Origin: Streptomyces sp. RPA4-2
GTDB taxonomy: Bacteria; Actinomycetota; Actinomycetes; Streptomycetales; Streptomycetaceae
NCBI RefSeq assembly: GCF_012273515.2
Contig: NZ_CP050975.2
Span: 8,866,001 to 8,930,000, forward strand
DNA length: 64,000 nt
Reading direction: 5' to 3'
The notes under the pieces were generated by a model, which was not told the DNA's origin, made no database searches, and was given only the letters and a program-made list of their open reading frames with translations. Position numbers and translations under genes: made by a program. Positions 1-7,769 of the stretch are shown one piece after another; the first letter of the stretch is position 1, and the number at the start of each line of letters is the position of its first letter.

Positions 1-174
1 GCGTGGCACATCGCGCCAGGCCACGACGGTGCGCAGGACGTAGAGGATGCCCGCCGGCGCGATGCGGTCTGGTATCCGGCGCCGTCCCGCGTGGCGGTGT
101 CGCCGCTCCGCGCAAGGCGGCAGCAGGGGCGCCACGTGCGCCCAGAGGTCATCGGGCACAAGATCGCTGTTCAC
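1..174 (-). CDS. IS5-family transposase N-terminus, cut by window edge
   Basis: The frame opens at a GTG (174-172) and runs off the left edge. It reads as the typical start of an IS5-type transposase: LVPDDLWAHVAPLLPP followed by RRRIPDR, ILYVLRTVVAWRDVP. This DUF4096-like N-terminal region (a helix, then a W-RD-P loop) precedes the DDE catalytic domain, which lies outside the window. Whether the gene is intact cannot be judged. It belongs to the same broad family as the element at 690-1576 but is a different copy. Confidence 0.7.
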   Translation of the reverse strand, partial: MNSDLVPDDLWAHVAPLLPPCAERRHRHAGRRRIPDRIAPAGILYVLRTVVAWRDVPR

Positions 175-236
175 GCACGGAAGCGTGCCAGAACAACGCG
201 GTGGAGGTAGAGGGTTCCGCCCTGCATACTCGCCCG

Positions 237-596
237 ATGAGCGACAGCACGCAGCCGGGCAGCTGGGACGGCCCCTGGTACCGCATCCGCGCGGAGCAGT
301 TCGAGGCCGCATTCCTGCCGGATGCCGACGAGGACCTGGAGTCGGTGGACGACATCGACGTCGAAGTGAGGCTGCCCGACGGTTCGCGGTGGAGTGCGAC
401 CATGTGCACGGTTGCCCGGGTCGAGGTCCTGATGAAGCGGTGGGCCAAGAGCGGAGAGGCCCTGGAGGGCCGCTACTACTGGTGCTCGGACGGTCTCATC
501 GTCCGCGATGCCGGGGTCAGCAACATGGCCCAAGTCCTCGCCGGTCTCATCGAGAACGACGAATACAGACAGATCCTTCAGCGTCTGGAGGACTGA
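237..596 (+). CDS. Hypothetical protein, 119 aa
   Basis: The start is the ATG at 237, beginning MSDSTQPGSWDGPWYRI. The frame is open further upstream, but that part is antisense to the transposase start and lacks protein-like composition. The product is acidic and soluble, with no signal peptide or membrane segment. It contains a W-S-A-T-M strand and ends in an amphipathic helix (LAGLIENDEYRQILQRLED). I do not recognise a family. It could be a small immunity-type or regulatory protein, but nothing in the sequence proves this. It lies alone between two IS elements. Confidence 0.6.
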   Translation: MSDSTQPGSWDGPWYRIRAEQFEAAFLPDADEDLESVDDIDVEVRLPDGSRWSATMCTVARVEVLMKRWAKSGEALEGRYYWCSDGLIVRDAGVSNMAQVLAGLIENDEYRQILQRLED

Positions 597-689
597 AGGC
601 AACCACCCGGGTCTCCGCACCGCATTCTGAAACGATCAGTAAGTCAAGGCACTCTGACCAGCCCACACGACCCGTCCGACAGGCCCTAG

Positions 690-1576
690 GAGTTGTCGTC
701 AAATGTCACGCCCACATCGAGGCGAGGGTGACGGCTGCTTGGTAGGACTCGGCGGTCTTGTCGTAGCGGGTCGCGATGCCGCGCCATTGCTTGAGGCGGT
801 TGAAGCAGCGTTCCACGACGTTGCGCCGCTTGTAGACCTGCTTGTCGAAGGCCGGCGGACGCCCACCCCGGCTGCCGCGCCGGAGCCGGTTGCGGACTTG
901 GTCCGCCCGCTCGGGGATGGTGTGCGGGATGCCTCGGTGTCGCAGCCAGGTCCGTATCGCGCGGGAGCTGTAGCCCTTGTCGCCGAGGACGTGGGCGGGC
1001 CGCACCCGGGGCCGTCCCAGCCCGGGACGGGGCACCCGGATCGCTTCCATCACGGCGGTGAACTGCGTGCAGTCGTTGGTGTTCCCGCCCGTGAGAGTGA
1101 AGGCCAGCGGGCGGCCGAGCGCATCGCAGGCAAGGTGGATCTTGCTGGTCAGGCCACCCCGCGAGCGTCCGAGTGCCGGCGGACAGAGCCCCCTTTTCGG
1201 GCCCCGGCCGCGTGCTGGTGGGCCCGCACGACGGTGGAGTCGACCGACACCAGCCAGTCGATGTCCCCGGCCGCGTCCGCCTTGGCCTGCGCGGCCCGCA
1301 GCATCCGCTCGAAGGTGCCGTCCTTGGCCCACCGGCGGAAACGGGTGTGCAGCGTGGCCCAGGATCCGTACCGCTCGGGCACATCCCGCCAGGCCGTGCC
1401 GGTGCGGAACTTCCACACGATCCCGTTGAGGACCCTTCGGTCGTCCAACCGCTTGCGGCCCCGCAAGGACGCGGGCAGCAACGGCCGGACGAACTCCCAC
1501 TCGGCATCGGACAGTTCATGACGACGTATCACCCGACCATGATCCACCACTCAAGATCATCATTTGACGACAGGGC
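690..1576 (-). mobile_element. IS5-type insertion sequence, complete ends
   Basis: The element has matching ends: GAGTTGTCGTCAAATG at 690-705 and, reversed, GCCCTGTCGTCAAATG at 1576-1561. These are imperfect inverted repeats sharing TGTCGTCAAATG. Both ends are flanked by CTAG (686-689 and 1577-1580), consistent with a short target duplication at a palindromic site. The 887-bp length and one transposase in two overlapping frames fit the small IS5-family elements of Streptomyces that use frameshifting. Confidence 0.8.
706..1550 (-). CDS. IS5-family transposase, two overlapping frames
   Basis: The first frame starts at ATG 1550 (MVDHGRVIRRHELSDAEWEF) and carries the N-terminal domain and the first catalytic Asp in VDSTVVRAHQHAAGA. 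Around 1180-1200 the reading shifts to the frame that continues SRGGLTSKIHLACDALG, with the second Asp in LGDKGYSSR and the Glu in VVERCFNRLKQWRG, ending at 706. The shift falls after AAGARKG, where many IS5-family members use programmed frameshifting, so the element may still be active. A true mutation cannot be excluded. The enzyme acts on its own inverted repeats. Confidence 0.8.
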
Positions 1577-1882
1577 CTAGGCGGGAGGTGCGGTCCTCCT
1601 CATGCGCCGAACGTGCTGCCACCGGAGGACGGCTGCGGTTGCCAACAGGCCAACCGCTACAACCCCGGCTATGACCCGGCCCTCGAGCGGGCCCTGCCGC
1701 AGGACGAGGTAAGTCAGCCCCCCGAAACCCACGAGCAAGCACAACACGGACCTGGTGTAGGAGAACCTGATGACCCGGGTCCCCTTCGTCAACGTGACCT
1801 CGCCAGGGGTGTCCGATATCCCGCCTGAGCGGCCCGTTCTCCCGTCATCAGGCATCGAACCCTGCTTGTCGGACACGGCCAT
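1577..1882 (-). CDS. Small membrane protein, two TM segments
   Basis: The ATG at 1882 is preceded by an AGGGGAAGGGAAG-type ribosome site, which decides this start over the in-frame TTG at 1900. The 101-residue product has a hydrophilic N-terminus (MAVSDKQGSMPDD), then two hydrophobic segments (about YTRSVLCLLVGFGGLTYLVL and VIAGVVAVGLLATAAVL), and an arginine-rich cytoplasmic tail. No family is recognised. The TAG stop lies within the CTAG that flanks the IS5 element, so the insertion sits exactly at the end of this gene without changing its product. Confidence 0.6.
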   Translation of the reverse strand: MAVSDKQGSMPDDGRTGRSGGISDTPGEVTLTKGTRVIRFSYTRSVLCLLVGFGGLTYLVLRQGPLEGRVIAGVVAVGLLATAAVLRWQHVRRMRRTAPPA

Positions 1883-1947
1883 GTCTTCCCTTCCCCTCAA
1901 TGGGGCCGCATGGTCCTCGTGACCACCACCCCCTAGCCAAGCAGGGT

Positions 1948-2621
1948 ATGCCTGCCATCAGGTGCGCCGTTCAGCAGATGCAGTTTGTTTCCACCTCCTT
2001 CGGGGAGGGCGTGCTGTGCCTGATCGACCGCAACGGCTCCTTCCCCTCCGCCTGCTCGGCCGTCCCCCCCGCCCCGAACAAGCTCCTGCACACTGGCCCC
2101 CTCGACGCGTTCGACAGGGGCCAGGCCGGGATCTACCAGGCAGCATTCCGGAGTGGGACCACCCGGGCATGCCGCACCCGCTCGGGCGACTCACCGACCG
2201 GCCGGATGACCAGGGCAGGGCATGGGTGACCACCCCGCACATCAAACAGCTCGAACGCCTGCACCGCGACGGCCACCTCACCACGCCCGTGACCATCCAG
2301 GACTCGTGGACGGGAAGGCGAACGAGTCGCTGTTCAAGCCGTTCTACGCCGCGGCCCGCGAGGCCCGCACCGAGCTCATCCAGGCCGGCGGCGAGCCGTA
2401 CAAGCACTACAAGACCCGCCTGTCGATCGCACTGCGTCCGGCACTGGCTCAACGCCTTCAAGGCCGTCCAGGAAGGCCACACCCTTGTCGCTCTGCGCAA
2501 CGTCGACACTGCCATCTTCGGGACCCCCGACGAGACTCCGCCCGGCGCGTATCGGGTCGGGACAGGCTTCGACCAGGTGAAGGCCAAGTTCATCCAGCCC
2601 GGCCCCGAAGGTGACGACTGA
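1948..2621 (+). pseudogene. Decayed family-B-polymerase-like protein (Tap-like candidate)
   Basis: Protein-like sequence runs through three frames: about 1948-2135 (LIDRNGSFPSA), 2150-2315 (MPHPLGRLTDRPDD), 2315-2440 (ESLFKPFYAAAREA, YKHYKTRLSIALR) and 2440-2621 (LRNVDTAIFGTP, ending EGDD). I read DRNGSFPSA as resembling polymerase motif A (DxxSLYPS), KTRLSIAL as motif B, and NVDTAIF as motif C, in that order. About 220 residues remain, so the N-terminus is missing. Its stop overlaps the next start (TGATG), implying translational coupling. In Streptomyces telomere systems, a Tap/Tac protein is encoded beside a terminal protein. That assignment is my inference; no known gene was matched directly. 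Confidence 0.45.
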
Positions 2622-3193
2622 TGGCAGGCCCCACCGGACCGGGCCACTCCCTCGGCGCCGCACGCAACGACCTCCTGCGCGCCCAGGTCACCCCCTGCCA
2701 CCGCCTCGCCTCCTACAGCGCCAAGCACTGGCACGCCCAGCTCAGCCAGCTCACCGGCACCCGCCGCGGGTACGAAGCCCTGGAGAGCGCCGGCCTCGAC
2801 GTCCGCCCCGACACCCTCTTCAAGTGGCTGTCGGATCCTGAGCACAACATCCGCCGCAGTTACCGCGATCTCATCCACACCGCGTACGAGAACGTCGCCA
2901 TCGTCCCCGCCGACCCCATCTCCGGCACAGTCAAGGACGGGCAGTTCGAAATCAGTGGCCTCGTCAAGACGGGCGCCGACGAACGCGAACGCGGCACCGG
3001 CCGAGCCGCCCCTCTGCGCATCGACGCAAGCCGCGGGGACTGGAGCGACATCGAGGCGCTCTGGCTGGCCGGCGACCTGCGTGACGACGACTTCGAGGAC
3101 CGTTTCATCGACGACGTCATCGTGGCCGACATCGGTGAAGGCACCGACAGGTGGGAGTTCAGTGGAAGCTCGTATTCGGTCGAGCTCAGGTGA
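2621..3193 (+). CDS. 190-aa HTH protein, candidate terminal-protein-like partner
   Basis: The ATG at 2621 overlaps the upstream TGA by one base. After a linker, residues 45-90 read TGTRRGYEALESAGLDV then TLFKWLSDPEHNIRRSYRD, which looks like a helix-turn-helix with a basic flank. A middle segment (ISGLVKTGADERERGTG) and an acidic C-terminus follow (DVIVADIGEGTDRWEF, SSYSVELR). Size, coupling to a polymerase-like gene, and the order HTH then acidic beta-rich tail resemble Tpg-type terminal proteins. There is no clear sequence match I can name, so it could equally be a plasmid regulator. The frame is intact although the upstream partner is broken. Confidence 0.5.
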   Translation: MAGPTGPGHSLGAARNDLLRAQVTPCHRLASYSAKHWHAQLSQLTGTRRGYEALESAGLDVRPDTLFKWLSDPEHNIRRSYRDLIHTAYENVAIVPADPISGTVKDGQFEISGLVKTGADERERGTGRAAPLRIDASRGDWSDIEALWLAGDLRDDDFEDRFIDDVIVADIGEGTDRWEFSGSSYSVELR

Positions 3194-3528
3194 CATGCAG
3201 CCCGGAAGGACGGCCGACACGGGAACCCCGCAGACTGCTTCGGGGCAGAAGGCGCCGGTCTTCCCCCTCACTCAGCAGTGGGGCCGCCCGCTGTCAAAGC
3301 TGCTGCTCACCCCGGACGCTCCGGCGTCCACGGCGGGCCGGTCGTGACGTGGTGAGGCCCGCGGCCTGACAGGTAGGGACAGACCTGTTGCATCACCTGT
3401 TGCGAAGAGGGGGATCAGCCACCGGTGGGTCCGGTTGCGCGTTGGCGGGGCCTTTGCGCTCGCTCCGCGACGGGCTTGCCCGGGGCAAAGGACCCGCACC
3501 GAACAGCTCGCGAGCCTTGCGGCATTGG
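3194..3528. other. Gene-poor spacer after the HTH gene
   Basis: No reading frame here has convincing composition. A short segment around 3370-3420 (cctgttgcatcacctgttg) contains a local direct repeat of CCTGTTG. The spacer separates convergent genes (HTH protein on plus, STAS protein on minus). Confidence 0.4.
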
Positions 3529-3897
3529 TCAGGAGGCGAGGGCCTGGCGGAGGGTTTCACGGCAGTCGATGAAGGCGTCGGCGCCGACGAGCTGGATGGT
3601 GCGCAGGACTGGTGTGGTGGGGGCGGTCAGGCGCAGCCAACCGCTGGCCTCGGCGAGGTCACGGTGGGCGGCGATGAAGATGTTGATGCCCGTGGAGTCC
3701 ATGAAGCCGACACCGCGCATGTCGGCCACCACACGAGGGCCGGGGGGCGCGGTGACCTGCAGCGCCTGCCGGAGGACCTCGCCCGTCTGATGGTCGATCT
3801 CTCCGTGGAGAGTGACCACGCGGATGGGGGAAACGACCGACAGCCGCCCCGGCTCCTCCCAGGCTCTCAGCACCGAAGCCTGGCCCGCCCGGCCCAC
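3529..3897 (-). CDS. STAS-domain anti-sigma factor antagonist
   Basis: The 122-residue protein is a single STAS domain: strand PIRVVTLHGEIDHQTGE, then RVVADMRGVGFMDSTGINIF. The phosphorylatable serine should be Ser68 in MDSTG. Such proteins bind anti-sigma kinases (RsbW-like) in the unphosphorylated state and free a stress or development sigma factor. No kinase or phosphatase gene is adjacent. The nearest PP2C phosphatases in the window are at 40.2 and 47.6 kb, so its partner is probably elsewhere. An internal start near residue 20 is possible, because the first 20 residues are not part of the fold. Confidence 0.8.
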   Translation of the reverse strand: MGRAGQASVLRAWEEPGRLSVVSPIRVVTLHGEIDHQTGEVLRQALQVTAPPGPRVVADMRGVGFMDSTGINIFIAAHRDLAEASGWLRLTAPTTPVLRTIQLVGADAFIDCRETLRQALAS

Positions 3898-3923
3898 ACC
3901 CTCAGTCGTACCCGGGCACGGCA

Positions 3924-3956
3924 GAGGGCCCGAGACCGGGCGGGGATCGGGCCCTC
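3924..3956 (-). terminator. Perfect 10-bp hairpin GAGGGCCCGA / TCGGGCCCTC
   Basis: The arms are 3924-3933 and 3947-3956 with a 13-nt loop. The hairpin lies just upstream of the STAS gene on the minus strand. It may end transcripts arriving from the WhiB-like gene, or fold in the STAS leader. It has no T tract in the minus direction, which is common for Streptomyces terminators. Confidence 0.45.
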
Positions 3957-4159
3957 AAAAACCGCGCGCCTTCCCGTGGGGCGGTGCAGCACACGATGAC
4001 TCCTCAACGACAGCCGCACCCGAAAGACACGGACCGCGGCCTGGACGCTCTGGCACGTCTTCCGCCTGCGGAGTCCGCCTGTTCGGATCGATGCGGGGCG
4101 GATTACTACATCGAAGGAGGCGCTCCTGTGGGTGAGAGCGGCACGGTGCGTGAAGCGGC

Positions 4160-4185
4160 CCCCGCTCGTTGTTGCTCGAGCGGGG
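4160..4185 (-). terminator. Hairpin downstream of the WblA-like gene
   Basis: CCCCGCTCG (4160-4168) pairs with CGAGCGGGG (4177-4185) across an 8-nt loop. It lies about 117 nt past the stop of the minus-strand WhiB-like gene, a plausible intrinsic terminator position. Confidence 0.5.
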
Positions 4186-4301
4186 TGGAACTACACGTCT
4201 ACCGGATCAAGGTGACAGATGTTCGGCCGTGCCGGCGGGCCTGGCCCCGTAGGCCACGGTCAGCCAAGACCGGCGTTCGGCCAGCATGCGCAAAGCGCAC
4301 C

Positions 4302-4616
4302 TCAACTCGTCCTGGAAAGGACGGCAGCGGTGCTTTGTCTTTGCTCATGCTCGAAGCGGGCCGTTTCCAGAAGCCGTCGCCAGGAGACGACCATTGGTCG
4401 GCGCCGCAGCAAGGCTCGGCGCTCACGCTCTGTCATGCCTCCCCAAACGCCGTACTCGATGTGCTGGTCCAGGGCGTAGGAGAGGCACTCAGTGCGTACC
4501 ACGCAGCCGTTACATAGTGCTTTGGCGCGGTTCTGTGTAGCGCCCGGGACGAACAGGTCGTCAGGGTCAGCCGTCCGGCACAGTGCTCGTTTACCCCAGT
4601 CGGTGCCCGTCATCAT
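4302..4616 (-). CDS. WhiB-family iron-sulfur regulator, WblA-like
   Basis: Start ATG 4616 (an adjacent ATG at 4613 is equally possible), preceded by GGGGAGAGGACGG. The 104-aa product has the four WhiB cysteines that bind a 4Fe-4S cluster: Cys13 (ALCRTADPDDLF), Cys35, Cys38 (CNGC) and Cys44. The GVWGG turn and the basic DNA-contact tail ERERRALLRRRP follow. The C-terminal SWRRLLETARFEHEQ extension is characteristic of WblA, a developmental and antibiotic repressor of Streptomyces. WblA is normally a core gene, so this copy among IS elements is probably a divergent paralogue. The wide-open opposite strand is a GC artefact. Confidence 0.9.
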   Translation of the reverse strand: MMTGTDWGKRALCRTADPDDLFVPGATQNRAKALCNGCVVRTECLSYALDQHIEYGVWGGMTERERRALLRRRPMVVSWRRLLETARFEHEQRQSTAAVLSRTS

Positions 4617-5009
4617 GCGATGCCGTCCTCTCCCCTGGTCTGTTCCTGCGAGTTTTCCCCTCGCCTGAGCAACAGGCATATGACACTACGAGGGTCGGGT
4701 ACTGTCCGAGCCTTCGGGTGCACGACACCACCCATTCGAGTGAACGGCGCTTGTCCCCTGCGAACGGCAGCGCTATGCAAATGCCCCGGCGTGTCCAAGG
4801 GCCATGCTGTGAGTTCCCCGGCCCGATTGTGCGTGTATGCCCGTCCGGGCCCGAGACCGGCGCTGACCACGTCGACACCGGGTGCCGCCGCGTTCAGCAG
4901 ACCGGCAGGGGCTGCGAAACGCCCAGCGGAGCCCGGATGCTGCAAGCTCGGAACATCACGCTGTCCCAGTACACCCGTCTTGTCGGAGCTCATGCGAATG
5001 GCACCGCCA

Positions 5010-5118
5010 GCCCGCGCCTGCGTGACGACGACTTCGGGGACCGCCTCATCGCCGACATCAGCGAAGGCACCAACGGCTGGGAGTTCAGAGGAAGCTCGTA
5101 CTCCGGTCGAGCTGTGCC
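5010..5118 (+). repeat. Second, decayed copy of the 3' end of the HTH gene
   Basis: This segment encodes LRDDDFGDRLIADISEGTN and WEFRGSSYS, matching LRDDDFEDRFIDDVIV, GEGTDRWEF and SGSSYS at about 3078-3185. Relative to that copy it lacks about 9 bases. The nucleotide match includes GCGTGACGACGACTTCG and GAAGCTCGTA. Only the last third of the gene is present, and it stops at the edge of the IS5 element that begins near 5126. It is a remnant of a paralogue or of a duplicated segment. Confidence 0.75.
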
Positions 5119-5125
5119 CGAAGCT

Positions 5126-6040
5126 GGCAGAAACGGACTTCACCAAAGAAACGCTCTTCGCCACCCTCCGCCGCGCCAACCCGCCACAATGGTTGTCGAT
5201 CGAGGCGACGTGGATCATGGCTTCGGAACTGGCGGGCAGCGTCTCGTAGTCGCGGGCGAGACGCCGGTGCATCATGATCCATCCAATACTTCGCTCGACG
5301 ACCCAGCGCCTTTTGACAACGTGGAAGCCGCGAACTCCTGGAGTTCTGTTGACGACTTCGATGTCGATTCCGAGCTTGGCTCCGTGTTCGATGACGGCGT
5401 TTTTGAAGCCGGTGTCGACCCAGCTCTTGGAGATGGTCGGGTAGGTCTTTTTGGCATGGTCGAGGAGCTGGATTCCCACGGCGTTCTCGGACAGGCTCGC
5501 GGCGGTGACGGTCACGGTGAGGAGCAGGCCGAGTGTGTCGGTGAGGATGCCCCGCTTGCGGCCGACGATTTTCTTGGCGGCGTCGGTTCCCTGGCTGGTC
5601 AGTGGCGCGTTGGTGGAGGTCTTCACGCTCTGGGTGTCGATCACGGACGCGGTGGGTTCGGGCTTGCGTCCTTCCTTCACGCGGGCCAGGCCGGTGAGGT
5701 CGTGGTTGAGCTGGGTGAGGATTCCCTCGTCGCGCCAGGCGGCGTAGTAGGCGTAGACGGTGGCGTGGTTCGCGAAGTCGTGCGGGAGGTATTTCCAGGG
5801 GATTCCGGTGCGGTTGACGTAGAGGAGTGTGTTGAAGATGTCGCGCAGGTCGACCTTGGCCGGCTGCCCGGTGGGCCTGCGGTCGAGTCGGGCCTTTCTC
5901 CAGGCCGTCAATGTCGGTTCGAGTAAGGCCCATCGGGCGTCGGACAGGTCGCTGGGGTACGGCTTCCGCTGGCTCACGCCGTAGCGTGATCATGGATTGC
6001 GGTGGTCGGCGCTGTTCCGCTACTGCTGGGCGTTTCTGCC
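5126..6040 (-). mobile_element. IS5-family element (boundaries approximate)
   Basis: The short inverted repeat GGCAGAAACG occurs at 5126-5135 and, inverted, at 6031-6040, bracketing the transposase. About 915 bp fits an IS5-type element. The repeat is short and no clear target duplication was found, so the exact ends are uncertain. Confidence 0.4.
5150..5977 (-). CDS. IS5-family transposase, altered C-terminus
   Basis: Start ATG 5977 (MSQRKPYPSDLSDARWALLE). The N-terminal domain has WKYLPHDFANHATVY. Catalytic residues sit in VIDTQSVKTSTNAP (Asp), SWVDTGFKNAV (Asp) and VVERSIGWIMMHRRLARDY (Glu). The usual end of such proteins, after MIHVASID, is lost: here the frame reads NHCGGLARRRVAK and stays open to about 4613, running antisense across the HTH-gene remnant and the WblA-like gene. 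The end given is where recognisable transposase stops. The long tail is probably an artefact of a lost stop codon. Confidence 0.75.
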
Positions 6041-6199
6041 TGATCTTCAAACCAGACGGACTTCATGCTTGAGAACCGGAGCAAACGGGCGGGCAAGTCC
6101 GCAGCCCGATGGACGCGAGGGTGCACGCATAGGACAAACAGCCCAAGCGTGACGGCCGCGAAAGTTACTTACCGGCACAGTTCATCTCTAAATGCCCAC

Positions 6200-6499
6200 T
6201 CAGTCCTCGCCTGGCAGGTCATGACCCGCTAGCCAGTTCGGATGGTCCAGATCTTTGAGAGCCTGCTCCGACAGCCGGGCAAGTCCCGCACCTCGCCCGC
6301 GGGCGAAGCACGCGTGAGCCTCGCACCGGGCATGCTTTTTGGCAGCAGTTCGAGCGGCATCCTCGTTGTCGTACCGCGTCACGTTGTGCCGCTCGTAGCC
6401 CTCCTGCGAGTCTGCGGAAGCCTGTCCGCCTTCAAGGGCCCTGCAGCCCTCCCAGCCGTGGTACTTGTCACCCTGGCCGCTCACCCAGAAATCTGGCAT
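6200..6499 (-). CDS. Small hypothetical protein, 99 aa
   Basis: It begins MPDFWVSGQGDKYHGWEGCRAL, a pattern (YHG..C..L) like short metal-binding or nuclease-associated motifs. A second CxxHAC-type segment follows (KKHARCEAHACFARG). With His and Cys spaced in both halves it may bind zinc, but no family is recognised. It ends in a helical tail (SEQALKDLDHPNWLAGH). It lies alone between an IS5 element and a broken IS256 transposase. Confidence 0.45.
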   Translation of the reverse strand: MPDFWVSGQGDKYHGWEGCRALEGGQASADSQEGYERHNVTRYDNEDAARTAAKKHARCEAHACFARGRGAGLARLSEQALKDLDHPNWLAGHDLPGED

Positions 6500-6649
6500 G
6501 TCAGGGAGTCTGCCATGGGGGAGGGTTGCATCAAGGCTTGGCCCAGGTGGCCTGCTCCTGCCGCTCGTCCAGGACGCCCTTCTCGATCCCGGCGCCTGCC
6601 CGGGTCAGCGCGACCAGGTGGACACCGGTGATCGCCCGCCATCGGGCTT

Positions 6650-6821
6650 GAGCGGACTCGACAATTCCCAGGTCAGAACCCGCAATACAGCCGCCGTGCT
6701 TGCCGCAGTCCGCGACCTGATCCGCAGCACGCTCGAACTCGCCGAATACGTCTACACCGCACGCGGACGCCGAGCCCACACCGAACGCCACCGCGTCCTC
6801 GCCCTCTACGGCATCACATGA
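6650..6821 (+). pseudogene. C-terminal fragment of an unknown helical protein
   Basis: The last part of a plus frame reads TAAVLAAVRDLIRSTLELA then YVYTARGRRAHTERHRVLA and stops at 6821. Its helical, alanine/leucine-rich composition is more protein-like than the upstream part of the same frame. No family is recognised and the beginning is missing. Low certainty. Confidence 0.25.
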
Positions 6822-7760
6822 TCAACCAGACATCCGAGGCAAACGCCGGGGTCCTGGGATCCAGTGCTCGGCGGGGAAGTCGTAGAACGCCAGCAACTGC
6901 TCTTGGTAGTCGGTGATCTTCTTGACGGCCTTGGGGAGCTTCGCGCCGCAGAGCTTCTCGAACGTCTTGACCGCCGCCGCGGCGTGGTCACGGTCCTCGG
7001 TGTTGTAGATGTCCTGGATCGCTTTCTTCGCTCCGGGCTGCGCGGACTTCGGCATGGAGTCAAGGACGTTGGCCGTTTTATGAACCCAGTACCGCTGCTC
7101 GCGGGTGACGGGGAACACCTCGGCCAGGGCCTTCCAGAAGCCAAGAGCGCCGTCACCGACCGCCAAGACGGGGGCGCGCATGTCCCGGCGGGCGCAGTCG
7201 CGCATCAAGTCGGCCCATGATTCCGCCGATTCGCGGTAGCCGTCGGCCAGGGCGACCAGTTCCTCGGAACCGTCGGCGCGGACCCCGATGAGGACCAGGA
7301 CGCGGGCTTTGCCCTCCTGTAGGCGGATGTTGAGGTGGATGCCGTCGGCCCGCACTTACACGTAGTCGACTTGGGACAGGTCACGGTCCATGAAGGCGGC
7401 GTGGTCGGCATGCCACTGCTGGGTGAGCCGGCTGACCGAGGCCGGCGAGAGCCCGGCCACGCTGCCCAGGAACTGCTCCAAGGCCGGGACGAAATCCCTG
7501 GAGGAGAGACCATGCAGGTAGGGCAGCGGCAGCAACTTGCTGATCTTCGGGGACTTGCGGTACCACGGCGGCAGGATCGCCGAGCTGAACCGCTTGCGCT
7601 CGCCGGTTTTGGCATCGACGCGCTTGTCGTTCACCCGCGGGGCCTTCACCTCGACCGCCCCGGCCGCGGTGGTGACCTTCCTGGGCTGGTGGTAACCGTT
7701 GCGCACCTCAAGCCGTCGGCGGATGTCGTCGCGCTGGTCGGCCGGCTCCGTTGGTTTCGG
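6822..7760 (-). pseudogene. IS256-family (mutator) transposase, broken
   Basis: Two segments in one frame are split by an in-frame TAA at about 7357. The first is RNGYHQPRKVTTAAGAVEV then LPYLHGLSSRDFVPALEQFL and SQVDYV; the second is RADGIHLNIRLQEGKARVLV, the Asp-bearing VGDGALGFWKALAEVFP and QRYWVHKTANVLDSMPKS. IS256 transposases carry DDE residues at VDG-like, GDG and a later E. Here the C-terminal part with the Glu is gone, replaced by IPGPRRLPRMSG. The N-terminus is also missing. The protein cannot be active. Confidence 0.85.
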
Positions 7761-7769
7761 TCGCAGTTG

